Virus record (IMG/VR): IMGVR_UViG_3300032268_000826
Location: 1-48,191 of that record
Source of the DNA: a virus
DNA: 48,191 bases
Direction: 5' to 3' (one strand)
The notes below the pieces were generated by a model. It had not been told where the DNA came from. It searched no databases and worked only from the letters and a program-made list of their open reading frames with translations. This document shows, in pieces, positions 6,086 to 12,176 of this stretch. The position numbers and the translations under genes are program-made. The number at the start of each line of letters is the position of its first letter. Position 1 is the first letter of the stretch.

Positions 6086-6997
6086 TTATTTTAATTGATT
6101 CAAAAACTCATTTACTACGTCTTGGAATCTTTCTGCTACTTCAATTTTTAAATTAACAGCATCTTGGATTCTACCTTGACGTTTTTCTTCAAACTCGTGT
6201 TGAGCTTTACGTTGATCTGCTAACCACTTATCATAAGCCAACTTATACTCATTTGCTAATTCTAAGTTTACTTGATTAACTCTTGCTTGAATATCTCCTC
6301 TAGATTTTTGAACTGCAGCATTAGTAGCTGTAACAGCATTCTTTACTTTTGATTTAAAGTAATTCACTTTTTGCTCAAATCCTCTATGCAAAGCTGCTAA
6401 CTCTTCATGAATTGTAAGCAATTGCTCAGGTGTGTGGTGAATAAATACTTTAAGTGGAGTTTTCTTTCCTACTTCAATTTCCATAAACTCTAAAGTTTTA
6501 ATGGTAGGAAGTTCTGCTCTTAAACGGTCTAGAGTTCCTCTTTTATGAATAAACTGACCAATATGTGAAGCATAAGCTTCAGCTTCCAAATACTCATTGT
6601 ATTCGGCTGCAGTTAAGGTATCCCATCCAAAATCTTCATCTACTTCTAAAGGAAGTGTTTCTGAAATTGTTGTAGGACGGATTGGAGCCTCTACATCATA
6701 CTTGAACTGTTCGTACTTGATTGCTTTAATCAAGTCTTCTTTAGCTTTGATGTTCTCCATCAAAAAGGCTTGAGTGGCAGATAATCTTGCTTTACCTTGT
6801 AGCAACTGTACTACGTTTTGTGGGATTGGGTTCCCTTGAGTTTCAATATAGGTTTCTGTTCCTATTGATAAGGTCTTCTCTACGTTGTTGATGTTATCTA
6901 ATTTAGTAGAAATCTCTTTTGCTCTTTGATTGCAAAGATTAGAGATTGAAGCTGCTTGAGACATTGATAACCCTTTTGATGCTAATGAATTTTTCAT
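6086..6997 (-). CDS. Predicted coiled-coil protein (303 aa), unknown
   Basis: An almost wholly helical, 303-residue protein without membrane segments. The N-terminal third (SMSQAASISNLCNQRAKEIS onward) and the C-terminal third (residues about 190-300, with QKVNYFKSKVKNAVTA and KAQHEFEEKRQGRIQ) have coiled-coil character. An acidic middle section (EVDEDFGWDTLTAAEYNEYL) separates them. Proteins of this build occur as uncharacterised early proteins in large phages. No catalytic motif was seen. Confidence 0.65.
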   Translation of the reverse strand: MKNSLASKGLSMSQAASISNLCNQRAKEISTKLDNINNVEKTLSIGTETYIETQGNPIPQNVVQLLQGKARLSATQAFLMENIKAKEDLIKAIKYEQFKYDVEAPIRPTTISETLPLEVDEDFGWDTLTAAEYNEYLEAEAYASHIGQFIHKRGTLDRLRAELPTIKTLEFMEIEVGKKTPLKVFIHHTPEQLLTIHEELAALHRGFEQKVNYFKSKVKNAVTATNAAVQKSRGDIQARVNQVNLELANEYKLAYDKWLADQRKAQHEFEEKRQGRIQDAVNLKIEVAERFQDVVNEFLNQLK

Positions 6998-7016
6998 AAC
7001 TATGATTTAAAATTAT

Positions 7017-7550
7017 TTATTTTTTATAAACTATTAAATTTTCTGAATCTATGTTAAAATCTTCTTTAGGAGTAAATTTAGTAATCAACATTCTTGAAAA
7101 TCTAGATCTAGAAGGGGATATTGGTTTAATTACAATTTTACCACTTAGCTCTTGCTCTTTAAAGAAAGGTAGTATTTCATCTCTATAAATTTTAGCTACA
7201 GTATTTGACCTCTTATCTAAATCAATTGCTGATGAATCAGGTGAAATTGGTGGAGTTGAAGGCTCATATTGAGGTTTTTCTTGTTTATTTATCCATCCTG
7301 TCTTTAGTTCAAAGTAAGGATCAGATAAAGGCTGGTAAGTTAATCGTACAAAGAATTTAACGTTATTAACATCTTTATAGTAATATAACCCCTTACTTCC
7401 TTCATACTCATACGAATCCTCAGGATCTAATAATTCACTTAAAATTATTTCATTCTCCAAAATTAATTCATCCTCTAAAGAATATTTATTAGTCTTAAAA
7501 AATTCGTTAATTTCACTTTTAATTAATTCCTGTAAAGCTTTAACTTTCAT
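7017..7550 (-). CDS. Hypothetical protein (177 aa)
   Basis: A 177-residue soluble protein with an acidic N-terminal helix region, a Tyr-rich middle (DSYEYEGSKGLYYYKDVN) and a central strand LTYQPLSDPYFELKTGW. A Pro/Ser linker (PSTPPISPDSSA) leads to a C-terminal alpha/beta part. No family was recognised. It is the last protein gene before the tRNA array. Confidence 0.6.
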   Translation of the reverse strand: MKVKALQELIKSEINEFFKTNKYSLEDELILENEIILSELLDPEDSYEYEGSKGLYYYKDVNNVKFFVRLTYQPLSDPYFELKTGWINKQEKPQYEPSTPPISPDSSAIDLDKRSNTVAKIYRDEILPFFKEQELSGKIVIKPISPSRSRFSRMLITKFTPKEDFNIDSENLIVYKK

Positions 7551-7566
7551 AATAGATAAAATTTAG

Positions 7567-7639
7567 TGTCCTCTACAGGATTCGAACCTGCAACCTTTTC
7601 GTTATGAGCGAACTTCTCTACCAGTTGAGCTACCAAGGC
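7567..7639 (-). tRNA. tRNA-Met (CAT)
   Basis: This 73-nt gene follows canonical numbering exactly: D loop AACTGGTA, anticodon loop CTCATAA (anticodon CAT), variable AGGTT, T arm GCAGG-TTCGAAT-CCTGT and discriminator A. The acceptor is poor: GCCTTGG against AGAGGAC pairs at only four of seven positions. The outer D-stem and outer anticodon-stem pairs are also mismatched. No CCA is encoded. Met against Ile-type (lysidine) identity cannot be settled. Confidence 0.8.
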
Positions 7640-7646
7640 AATTTAA

Positions 7647-7712
7647 TTACAGTCGGTTTTCGTATCCGTTCTGCAGGTTAGCCCCTGCTGCTTTACTATA
7701 AGCTAACTGTAA
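7647..7712 (-). ncRNA. tRNA-like cloverleaf RNA (66 nt), non-canonical
   Basis: Lying exactly between tRNA-Leu and tRNA-Met, this segment forms a complete cloverleaf by eye. It has a perfect 7-bp acceptor-like helix TTACAGT/ACTGTAA, a D-like GCTT/AAGC hairpin, an anticodon-like GCAGG/CCTGC hairpin with the six-base loop GGCTAA, and a T-like CGG/CCG hairpin. It lacks the D-loop GG, U33 and the TTC of a T loop, so it is not a standard translating tRNA. It could be a decayed tRNA, a tRNA mimic or a processing spacer. Confidence 0.5.
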
Positions 7713-7717
7713 TATTG

Positions 7718-7791
7718 TACCCAAGGAGAGACTCGAACTCTCAGTTTACGGCTTCTAAGGCCGCCGTGTCTACCAATTCCACCACTCGGGC
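7718..7791 (-). tRNA. tRNA-Leu (TAG) with a class I-sized variable loop
   Basis: Acceptor GCCCGAG/CTTGGGT, a leucine-type D arm (TGGTGGAATTGGTAGACACG), anticodon loop CTTAGAA (anticodon TAG) on a GCGGC/GCCGT stem, T arm GAGAG-TTCGAGT-CTCTC and discriminator A. The D arm and discriminator are leucine-like. The variable region is only AAACT (5 nt) instead of the long arm usual for tRNA-Leu. 74 nt, no encoded CCA. Confidence 0.85.
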
Positions 7792-7797
7792 AATTTT

Positions 7798-7886
7798 ACC
7801 GCATGTGCGGTCACTTATCAATCGGTAGCTCCCTCTCGATATCCATCTGTGGGTGTAACACATTTGGTAGAGGGTCGAACCTTCAA
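7798..7886 (-). ncRNA. Structured spacer RNA between tRNA-Cys and tRNA-Leu
   Basis: The minus strand contains a 44-nt hairpin (7874-7831). CCCTCT/AGAGGG closes it, CCA/TGG and TGTG/CACA continue the stem, and the seven-base loop is TTACACC. A compact ACCGC/GCGGT hairpin at 7811-7798 follows, directly before tRNA-Leu. It is richer in G+C than the genome. It may be a processing signal or an independent small RNA; no family was recognised. Confidence 0.4.
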
Positions 7887-7888
7887 TG

Positions 7889-7960
7889 AGGGTCTACAAA
7901 GAATCGAACTTTGAATCCTACGGTTTGCAATCGTGGAGCTTAACCATCAGCCTTAGACCC
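7889..7960 (-). tRNA. tRNA-Cys (GCA)
   Basis: Perfect 7-bp acceptor GGGTCTA/TAGACCC, discriminator T (the cysteine identity base), anticodon loop TTGCAAA (anticodon GCA), T arm CAAAG-TTCGATT-CTTTG. The D stem is short (GCT/AGC). The anticodon stem CACGA/CCGTA is mismatched at both ends, leaving three pairs. 72 nt, no encoded CCA. Confidence 0.85.
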
Positions 7961-7966
7961 ATTTAT

Positions 7967-8024
7967 CACCTAGCCTGACCTGCCAGACAGTACGTGTCGT
8001 CGATCGTGCGTTACGTAGTAGGTG
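7967..8024 (-). ncRNA. Structured RNA upstream of tRNA-Cys (58 nt)
   Basis: The segment is closed by CACCTA/TAGGTG and holds TACGT/ACGTA and a CTG/CAG hairpin. I count 33 of 58 bases as G or C, far above the surroundings. It starts six bases after a stop codon (8030-8032) and ends six bases before the tRNA-Cys 5' end. It could be a tRNA-array leader, a processing element or a stable small RNA. Confidence 0.4.
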
Positions 8025-8029
8025 TTTTA

Positions 8030-8215
8030 TTAATTTAGAATCCACTCAATCAGAGCATTCATTTTATATTGTTCTTCCCTTACTTTAATATGGTCTTGAA
8101 TATTTTCAATATTAATACCACTATACTTACTTGGGTTGTTAACCATATCATCTAAGTCTTCTGTATGCTTTAACATCTCTTGGTACTTTTCTCTGATTTC
8201 GTTTTCGGTTTTCAT
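8030..8215 (-). CDS. Hypothetical helical protein (61 aa)
   Basis: A 61-residue, highly charged, helical protein (EIREKYQEMLKHTEDLDDM, then IKVREEQYKMNALIEWILN). Its N-terminal pattern resembles small phage proteins with an EI..KY..ML..L motif but has no known function. It starts 14 bases after a promoter-like element and is the only protein gene ahead of the Cys-Leu-Met tRNA array, so the array may be co-transcribed with it. Confidence 0.6.
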   Translation of the reverse strand: MKTENEIREKYQEMLKHTEDLDDMVNNPSKYSGINIENIQDHIKVREEQYKMNALIEWILN

Positions 8216-8228
8216 ATCCTCTTTCTTA

Positions 8229-8244
8229 TACTTTAATATACGAA
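8229..8244 (-). promoter_or_regulatory. Promoter-like element, TTCGTATATTAAAGTA class
   Basis: The minus strand reads TTCGTATATTAAAGTA, 14 bases before the start at 8215. It probably drives the small protein and the Cys-Leu-Met tRNA array. Confidence 0.6.
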
Positions 8245-8273
8245 CTTATTTTTTAATATCCAAACTTTTTTTG

Positions 8274-8780
8274 CTAAAAGAATAAAAATGTTTCCCATTC
8301 TATTGGAACATATGTTAATTGTTTTATAAGCATTAAATAATGAGGTCTTTTAGGTTCTACTATTTGTTTACCATACTCCTCAAGAGTTAAATCTGCTTTT
8401 TCTGAATTACAAGTTCTACATGCTGTTACTAAATTATCCCAACTATTTGCTCCACCTTTTGATTGTGGAATAACGTGATCTAAAGTTAGTGACTTAATAT
8501 GACTTGATCCGCAATAAACACATTCGTAATTATCTCTTTTATAGATATTTTCTCTTGTTAGAGGAACTTTTTGAATGTTTTGTTTTACATATTTAAAAAC
8601 CCTAATGATTGAAGGTTTATTAATTTTTAATTCTGGATTTACTAATCCAAATGTTTCTGGATGTTCAGCTATTATTTCTGCATTACCTTTATAAGAAATC
8701 ACGAAAGCTCTTTCGGTAGAGATGATGCTTCTTGCCATAAAGCTTGAATCAATTACCAGTGTTTTTTGGTACTTACTCAT
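8274..8780 (-). CDS. HNH endonuclease
   Basis: A 168-residue protein with a C-terminal HNH nuclease domain: CVYCGSSHIKSLTLDHVIPQ provides the first CxxC and the DH active-site pair, followed by KGGANSWDNLVTACRTC and NSEKAD with the Asn and the second CxxC. The spacing is that of bacterial/phage stand-alone HNH enzymes. The N-terminal ~85 residues are of unknown fold (NRVFKYVKQNI-like basic region). It may be a homing endonuclease or a host-DNA nuclease. It follows a gene flanked by a 12-bp inverted repeat. Confidence 0.85.
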   Translation of the reverse strand: MSKYQKTLVIDSSFMARSIISTERAFVISYKGNAEIIAEHPETFGLVNPELKINKPSIIRVFKYVKQNIQKVPLTRENIYKRDNYECVYCGSSHIKSLTLDHVIPQSKGGANSWDNLVTACRTCNSEKADLTLEEYGKQIVEPKRPHYLMLIKQLTYVPIEWETFLFF

Positions 8781-8798
8781 GATTTCTTTTTTATTAAG

Positions 8799-9128
8799 TT
8801 ACCGTTCTTTTGATTAATTTATCCTTTTAAAATTTCTTTTGTTGTAATCTTTGATTCTAATTTATCTACTCTGGAGTCTGTATGTCTGATACAGTCATTG
8901 AAGATATTATCTACTCGATCAATTTCTTGATCAATTCTACGATTTACCATCTCATCATTTCTTTGAATCCATTCTTGATGGCCTGTGATCCATTGTTCAA
9001 TCTGCTCTACTTTCTTTACTGTCTTAAACGCTACCACAACCCCCCATACAAGAAGAGCTATACCAACACCTAAAACAAATGCTAAAATTTGTTCCATAGT
9101 TTTGTTTTTTAAATTCAAAGAACGGTAA
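8799..9128. repeat. 12-bp inverted repeat flanking one gene
   Basis: TTACCGTTCTTT at 8799-8810 is the exact reverse complement of AAAGAACGGTAA at 9117-9128. Both continue with GA/TC after one extra T in the left copy. The arms bracket the gene at 8819-9097 exactly, before its start and after its stop. It could be an RNA long-range stem or an insertion scar. Confidence 0.55.
8819..9097 (-). CDS. Membrane-anchored coiled-coil protein (92 aa)
   Basis: The ATG at 9097 (MEQILAFVLGVGIALLVW) is chosen over an in-frame TTG at 9118, which lies inside the inverted-repeat arm. Residues 4-25 form one membrane span. The rest is a charged helix with coiled-coil character (DEMVNRRIDQEIDRVDNIF). The topology is like spanin-type or membrane-tethered phage proteins, but the gene is far from the lysis genes. 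The function is unknown. Confidence 0.6.
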   Translation of the reverse strand: MEQILAFVLGVGIALLVWGVVVAFKTVKKVEQIEQWITGHQEWIQRNDEMVNRRIDQEIDRVDNIFNDCIRHTDSRVDKLESKITTKEILKG

Positions 9129-9140
9129 TCTTAAAATTTG

Positions 9141-9221
9141 TAGTCAGGGCCGGACTCGAACCGGATAAGCAACCTGTCTTTCAAGGACTTGAGGACCATC
9201 TCGCATTACGCCCACCTGACT
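9141..9221 (-). tRNA. tRNA-Ser (TGA), atypical D arm
   Basis: Acceptor AGTCAGG/CCTGACT (7 bp), discriminator A, anticodon loop CTTGAAA (anticodon TGA), T arm CCGG-TTCGAGT-CCGG and an extended variable region (about AGGTTGCTTAT) as expected for serine. The D arm is unusual: a GGC/GTC stem with a loop of about 13 bases. The anticodon stem AAGTC/GACAG keeps only three pairs. 81 nt, no encoded CCA. Confidence 0.72.
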
Positions 9222-9223
9222 TC

Positions 9224-9340
9224 ATTACCAACCTGTGTCTTTCGGGGTTTCTGATTAATGATTTGCTTGTACTCTAGATTACTATAAACCCTTTTTCATC
9301 CGTTTAGCACCATCATTAATTAACAGTAAGCATTGGTAAT
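9224..9340 (-). ncRNA. Rod-like structured RNA upstream of tRNA-Ser (117 nt)
   Basis: Nested perfect helices can be read on the minus strand: outer ATTACCAA/TTGGTAAT (8 bp), inner ATTAATGAT/ATCATTAAT (9 bp), then GTGCT/AGTAC and AAAC/GTTT around a GGATGAAAAAGG loop. The outer helix starts two bases from the tRNA-Ser 5' end. There is no reading frame. It resembles in position the stable RNAs of unknown function inside the T4 tRNA cluster; that is analogy, not homology. Confidence 0.45.
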
Positions 9341-9344
9341 TTTA

Positions 9345-9432
9345 TAAAACATTCCAGCCACATTGGGAGAGCCGCAGTTCCCACGTTGTTTAAAGATTTT
9401 CTTGGCGGACCTATCTACTGGGGTGTGTTTTA
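9345..9432 (-). ncRNA. Structured RNA with possible pseudoknot (88 nt)
   Basis: Closed by TAAAACA/TGTTTTA (7 bp), whose 5' arm includes the stop codon of the lipoprotein gene, and by CCAG/CTGG. Inside are AAGA/TCTT and TGGGA/TCCCA hairpins. CCGC upstream could pair with GCGG in the TGGGA/TCCCA loop, giving an H-type pseudoknot. It is directly followed by the next structured RNA and tRNA-Ser, so all three may be cut from one transcript. Confidence 0.4.
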
Positions 9433-9591
9433 TTTTACAGTTGTAGTATCCAAAGAAGTTGAATCGATGCTTACTGAATCGACTTGTACTGCTGTTGAAT
9501 CTACTGTTGTCAGTCTTGCTGGTGCTTCAACTTTTTTACAACTTACTGCCACTAAAGCCATTACGGCTAATACTAAAACTAATTTTTTCAT
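9430..9591 (-). CDS. Small lipoprotein (53 aa)
   Basis: The start at 9591 is chosen because the promoter-like element at 9620-9635 lies upstream of it; a longer frame to 9654 would read through that element. The protein begins MKKLVLVLAVMALVAVSC, a lipobox with Cys18 as lipidation site, followed by KK. The mature part is only about 35 residues and Thr/Ser/Val/Asp rich. It would be exported and lipid-anchored. The style is typical of Bacteroidota lipoproteins. A role in superinfection exclusion is possible but unproven. Confidence 0.7.
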   Translation of the reverse strand: MKKLVLVLAVMALVAVSCKKVEAPARLTTVDSTAVQVDSVSIDSTSLDTTTVK

Positions 9592-9619
9592 TTTAATTGT
9601 TTTTGTTATTAATTTCTTA

Positions 9620-9635
9620 TACTTAAATATACGAA
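9620..9635 (-). promoter_or_regulatory. Promoter-like element, TTCGTATATTTAAGTA class
   Basis: The minus strand reads TTCGTATATTTAAGTA, 29 bases before the lipoprotein start at 9591 and 12 bases past the preceding gene's stop. Confidence 0.65.
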
Positions 9636-9646
9636 TAAATTTTTGA

Positions 9647-9907
9647 TTATCCAACTAATTCATAAGTTTTTTCAAAAATATCTGGTTTGCATGGGTAAAA
9701 TTCTCCTTGTACTCCTTTTATGATGAAGTCGCCTATTGAAGCTTTCATAGTACCTTCTAGGGTATCAATCAACACTCCATCGCTTACAGCTAGTACCTTG
9801 TCATTAGCTAATCCAACAAATTCTTGGATTAGCATTAGATTAAGAGTATCTAGATCTTTTAGTTGAATTGCTTCAATTACTACTGGTTTCTTTCTGTAGA
9901 ATGCCAT
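9647..9907 (-). CDS. Conserved phage protein (86 aa) of the GDFIIKGVQGEFYPC type
   Basis: An 86-residue protein beginning MAFYRKKPVVIEAIQ and ending GDFIIKGVQGEFYPCKPDIF followed by EKTYE. This pairing (KPVVIEA near the start, GD.II.GV.GEFYPCKPDIF..TYE at the end) is a widespread phage/prophage protein family without an agreed function. The length is normal for it. The start overlaps the stop of the upstream gene. Confidence 0.8.
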   Translation of the reverse strand: MAFYRKKPVVIEAIQLKDLDTLNLMLIQEFVGLANDKVLAVSDGVLIDTLEGTMKASIGDFIIKGVQGEFYPCKPDIFEKTYELVG

Positions 9908-10272
9908 TAGAAATTACATATATGTATTTCTCTGATTACAGTTGTGTCTGGATCGTAGTCTTTGTCTAATTGCTTAGCTGCTGCTAATACAACTGAACCT
10001 CCGTTTTTAACTTCTACCCAAAATTCTTTTACAAATTTAGAAGATTTTACTTCATTTTTGTCATTTCTCTCTACTGTAAATACAGCTACTTTTGTTTGTC
10101 TTACCATGTTATTTGAATTTGTTATTGCTTGTGATGGATTTGATGATGCTGTTGTAATAGTTGTATTGTTGGGATTTGTAAATACTCCTGTTCCACTGTT
10201 TATTGTTCCTGAGTATCCTAAGGTAGTTGATGTTCCTGTTGTTCCTAGCCAGCTGTTACTTGTTTCGTTCAT
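9907..10272 (-). CDS. Hypothetical protein (121 aa) with low-complexity N terminus
   Basis: Residues 1-55 are Ser/Thr/Asn/Gly rich and probably disordered. From MVRQTKVAVFTVERN (residue 57) onward the protein looks like a compact beta-rich domain. An internal start at Met57 is possible. It overlaps the next gene by one base. No family was recognised. Confidence 0.55.
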   Translation of the reverse strand: MNETSNSWLGTTGTSTTLGYSGTINSGTGVFTNPNNTTITTASSNPSQAITNSNNMVRQTKVAVFTVERNDKNEVKSSKFVKEFWVEVKNGGSVVLAAAKQLDKDYDPDTTVIREIHICNF

Positions 10273-10325
10273 AATTTTAAATAATCTTGTATGTTAATAT
10301 TTTGTGTTTTTTCTAAATAATGGAA

Positions 10326-11264
10326 TTAGGAGTTTAATATAGAGTTTAAAGTTTTATAATCTTTTATTTTATATTTTTTTAAGATTTCGGCTTTATTAAG
10401 AGTTTTAGTATCTTCCTTTATTTGAAGGACATAATTCCAAGCTTCATGTCTCTGTTTTCTACTTTTTAAAGTATCAACTCGACTTTTAATAGGGATGTGA
10501 TTATCAATTGCAATTCTCTTTAATGTTCCCACATATAGATTAAAATGTAAAGCACACTCTTTTAGGGGTAAATTATCTATTAAGTACAATTTTTTAAAAT
10601 CATTAATATTTACTTCTTTCTTTTTACAAGGAGTAATACCTTTTTGTTTATTTAAAGTATATTGCTCTTTAGCAGATTTAATTTTTATATGATTCTTTAA
10701 TAAAATACTTTTAATAGTTCCTATATCACATTTATACTTTTTAGATAAAAAAACTCTTGAATTTCCCTCACTATAATCCATTAATATTTCTTTTTCAAAA
10801 TCCCAAGCCTGACTCCATTTACTATCAGTTATTAAATCCTTAATAACACTATCAATTGTTCCTCTATCACAGCTATATAACTTAGCTAAGTTATTGGGTT
10901 TAACCCCATTTAGATATTGATTTCTAATCTCTTTATAGAAATCTCCCCAAATATCATTTCTTTTATTAAAAATATTTTGATTGTTATCCTTACATCCAGG
11001 TCTTCTTAAATTGTATAAGACTTTTGGGTGATTATTTAGGGCTTCATTAATTAATGAATCCTCATAGATATTAGCCTCTTCCCTAGTATGGAATTCTTTA
11101 AGAATTTCTTTATTAAAACTCTCAATTCCTTCTATCTTATATAAATTCTTCATAACTTTAGAAGAAGACATATAACTATCATCTTGGGGTTGAGGATGGG
11201 ATCTTGAACCTATATAGAAATTCCCATTCTTTAAATTTGTAATCTTATAAACATAATGTTCCAT
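10326..11264 (-). CDS. GIY-YIG homing endonuclease (Seg-like)
   Basis: This 312-residue free-standing endonuclease has the GIY-YIG core at the N terminus: YVYKITNLKNGNFYIGSRS (residues about 4-22), with the downstream acidic residue in EEANIYEDSLINEALN. The remainder contains at least three copies of a helix-turn-helix-like repeat (NGVKPNNLAKLYSCDRGTID, EGNSRVFLSKKYKCDIGTI, and IDNLPLKECALHFNLYVGTL), probably for long-site DNA recognition. It has its own ATATTTAT-type promoter element 24 bases upstream, as other endonuclease genes here do. Confidence 0.88.
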   Translation of the reverse strand: MEHYVYKITNLKNGNFYIGSRSHPQPQDDSYMSSSKVMKNLYKIEGIESFNKEILKEFHTREEANIYEDSLINEALNNHPKVLYNLRRPGCKDNNQNIFNKRNDIWGDFYKEIRNQYLNGVKPNNLAKLYSCDRGTIDSVIKDLITDSKWSQAWDFEKEILMDYSEGNSRVFLSKKYKCDIGTIKSILLKNHIKIKSAKEQYTLNKQKGITPCKKKEVNINDFKKLYLIDNLPLKECALHFNLYVGTLKRIAIDNHIPIKSRVDTLKSRKQRHEAWNYVLQIKEDTKTLNKAEILKKYKIKDYKTLNSILNS

Positions 11265-11287
11265 ACCTTTAATACTATATTGTGATT

Positions 11288-11295
11288 ATAAATAT
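11288..11295 (-). promoter_or_regulatory. Late-type promoter element ATATTTAT
   Basis: The minus strand reads CCATATTTATAATC, with the ATATTTAT core 24 bases before the GIY-YIG gene. It is one of 13 exact ATATTTAT cores found before structural, lysis, homing-endonuclease and a few other genes. Confidence 0.55.
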
Positions 11296-11318
11296 GGAAC
11301 ATATGTAGAAAAATTAAA

Positions 11319-12176
11319 TTACTTTTGAGAAGATATAAATTCTTCTTCAACTTGTAAGGCATACTGTTTTACAAAATCCCAAGATACCAAACTTCCATCT
11401 TCTTCAGCATACTGTAAAGGGTCTTCTAACCCAACTTTGATAAAACTGATTATTCTCTCTATACTAGAACCACTTTTATAATCACTTAACCACCCAGTAG
11501 AAGTTTGAATAGGAGCATAACTAGTATTAGTTTTAGAATAAACTTCTTTATAATCCAAATTAAAATATTTACAAGAATCTATTCCATCTTCTAATACTCC
11601 AGTTTTATCGGTAATATTGTAAGGAGCATAATAATCTACTTTATCACTATCCCAATTCCCTATTTTAAAGGCATGTTCTAATGCTACTCTAAATTCTTCT
11701 GAACAGTCTGGATATATTCCAGAATTAGTTTTATTGTCAAAGTCTCCCATATGTGTTCCTAAGGCAATTTTACAGCTTTCTCCGGTTCTTTTTACTACTG
11801 ATAATGCTACTGCATATACAATAGCAGCAAAGATAGAATTACGATTAGGTACAACGGTAGTTAAAGCATTTTCATGAGCATAATGTCCAGTTTTTAATTC
11901 CATTGAATCATTATTAATTAGACCACTAACTAATAATTCAGATAGTCCATCTAATTTAATAATTTGATGTTTAATAAATTGAGAAGGTAATTTTAAATTT
12001 AGGAAGCTTACCAATTCACTAGCTCTTTCTAGTTCAACTTTATGCTTTTGACCAATATCAAAGGATAAAGCTGTTACTTCATAACCATCTTTTAATAACT
12101 TTAATAAAAGACTACTCGAATCTAATCCCCCACTCAGTGAAAGGACTACATGTTTCTTATTTTTGTTCTCCTTCAT
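11319..12176 (-). CDS. queC: QueC-like 7-cyano-7-deazaguanine synthase
   Basis: QueC converts 7-carboxy-7-deazaguanine to preQ0 with ATP and ammonia. The PP-loop is LSLSGGLDSSSLL near the N terminus. VVPNRNSIFAAIVYAVAL, GTHMGDFDNKTNSGIYPDC and FKIGNWDSDKVDYYAPY are QueC hallmarks. The start at 12176 (MKENKNKK) has the A-rich AAAAAAGTTT leader. A start at 12200 would lengthen the overlap with the upstream gene. The C-terminal zinc-binding cysteines expected in QueC are not evident: the matching region reads NTSYAPIQTSTGWLSDYKSG. With dpdA nearby, the product probably feeds 7-deazaguanine modification of DNA. FolE, QueD and QueE are not in this window. Confidence 0.88.
   Translation of the reverse strand: MKENKNKKHVVLSLSGGLDSSSLLLKLLKDGYEVTALSFDIGQKHKVELERASELVSFLNLKLPSQFIKHQIIKLDGLSELLVSGLINNDSMELKTGHYAHENALTTVVPNRNSIFAAIVYAVALSVVKRTGESCKIALGTHMGDFDNKTNSGIYPDCSEEFRVALEHAFKIGNWDSDKVDYYAPYNITDKTGVLEDGIDSCKYFNLDYKEVYSKTNTSYAPIQTSTGWLSDYKSGSSIERIISFIKVGLEDPLQYAEEDGSLVSWDFVKQYALQVEEEFISSQK

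Noticed and set aside
7798-7886. Permuted tRNA gene between tRNA-Cys and tRNA-Leu
   Set aside because: A CCCTCTACCA string and a GGTTCGACC string suggested split tRNA halves, but the D arm and anticodon arm cannot be completed; a plain hairpin fits better.
9430-9654. 74-residue version of the lipoprotein starting at 9654
   Set aside because: It would read through the promoter-like element at 9620-9635 and hide the signal peptide behind 21 extra residues.
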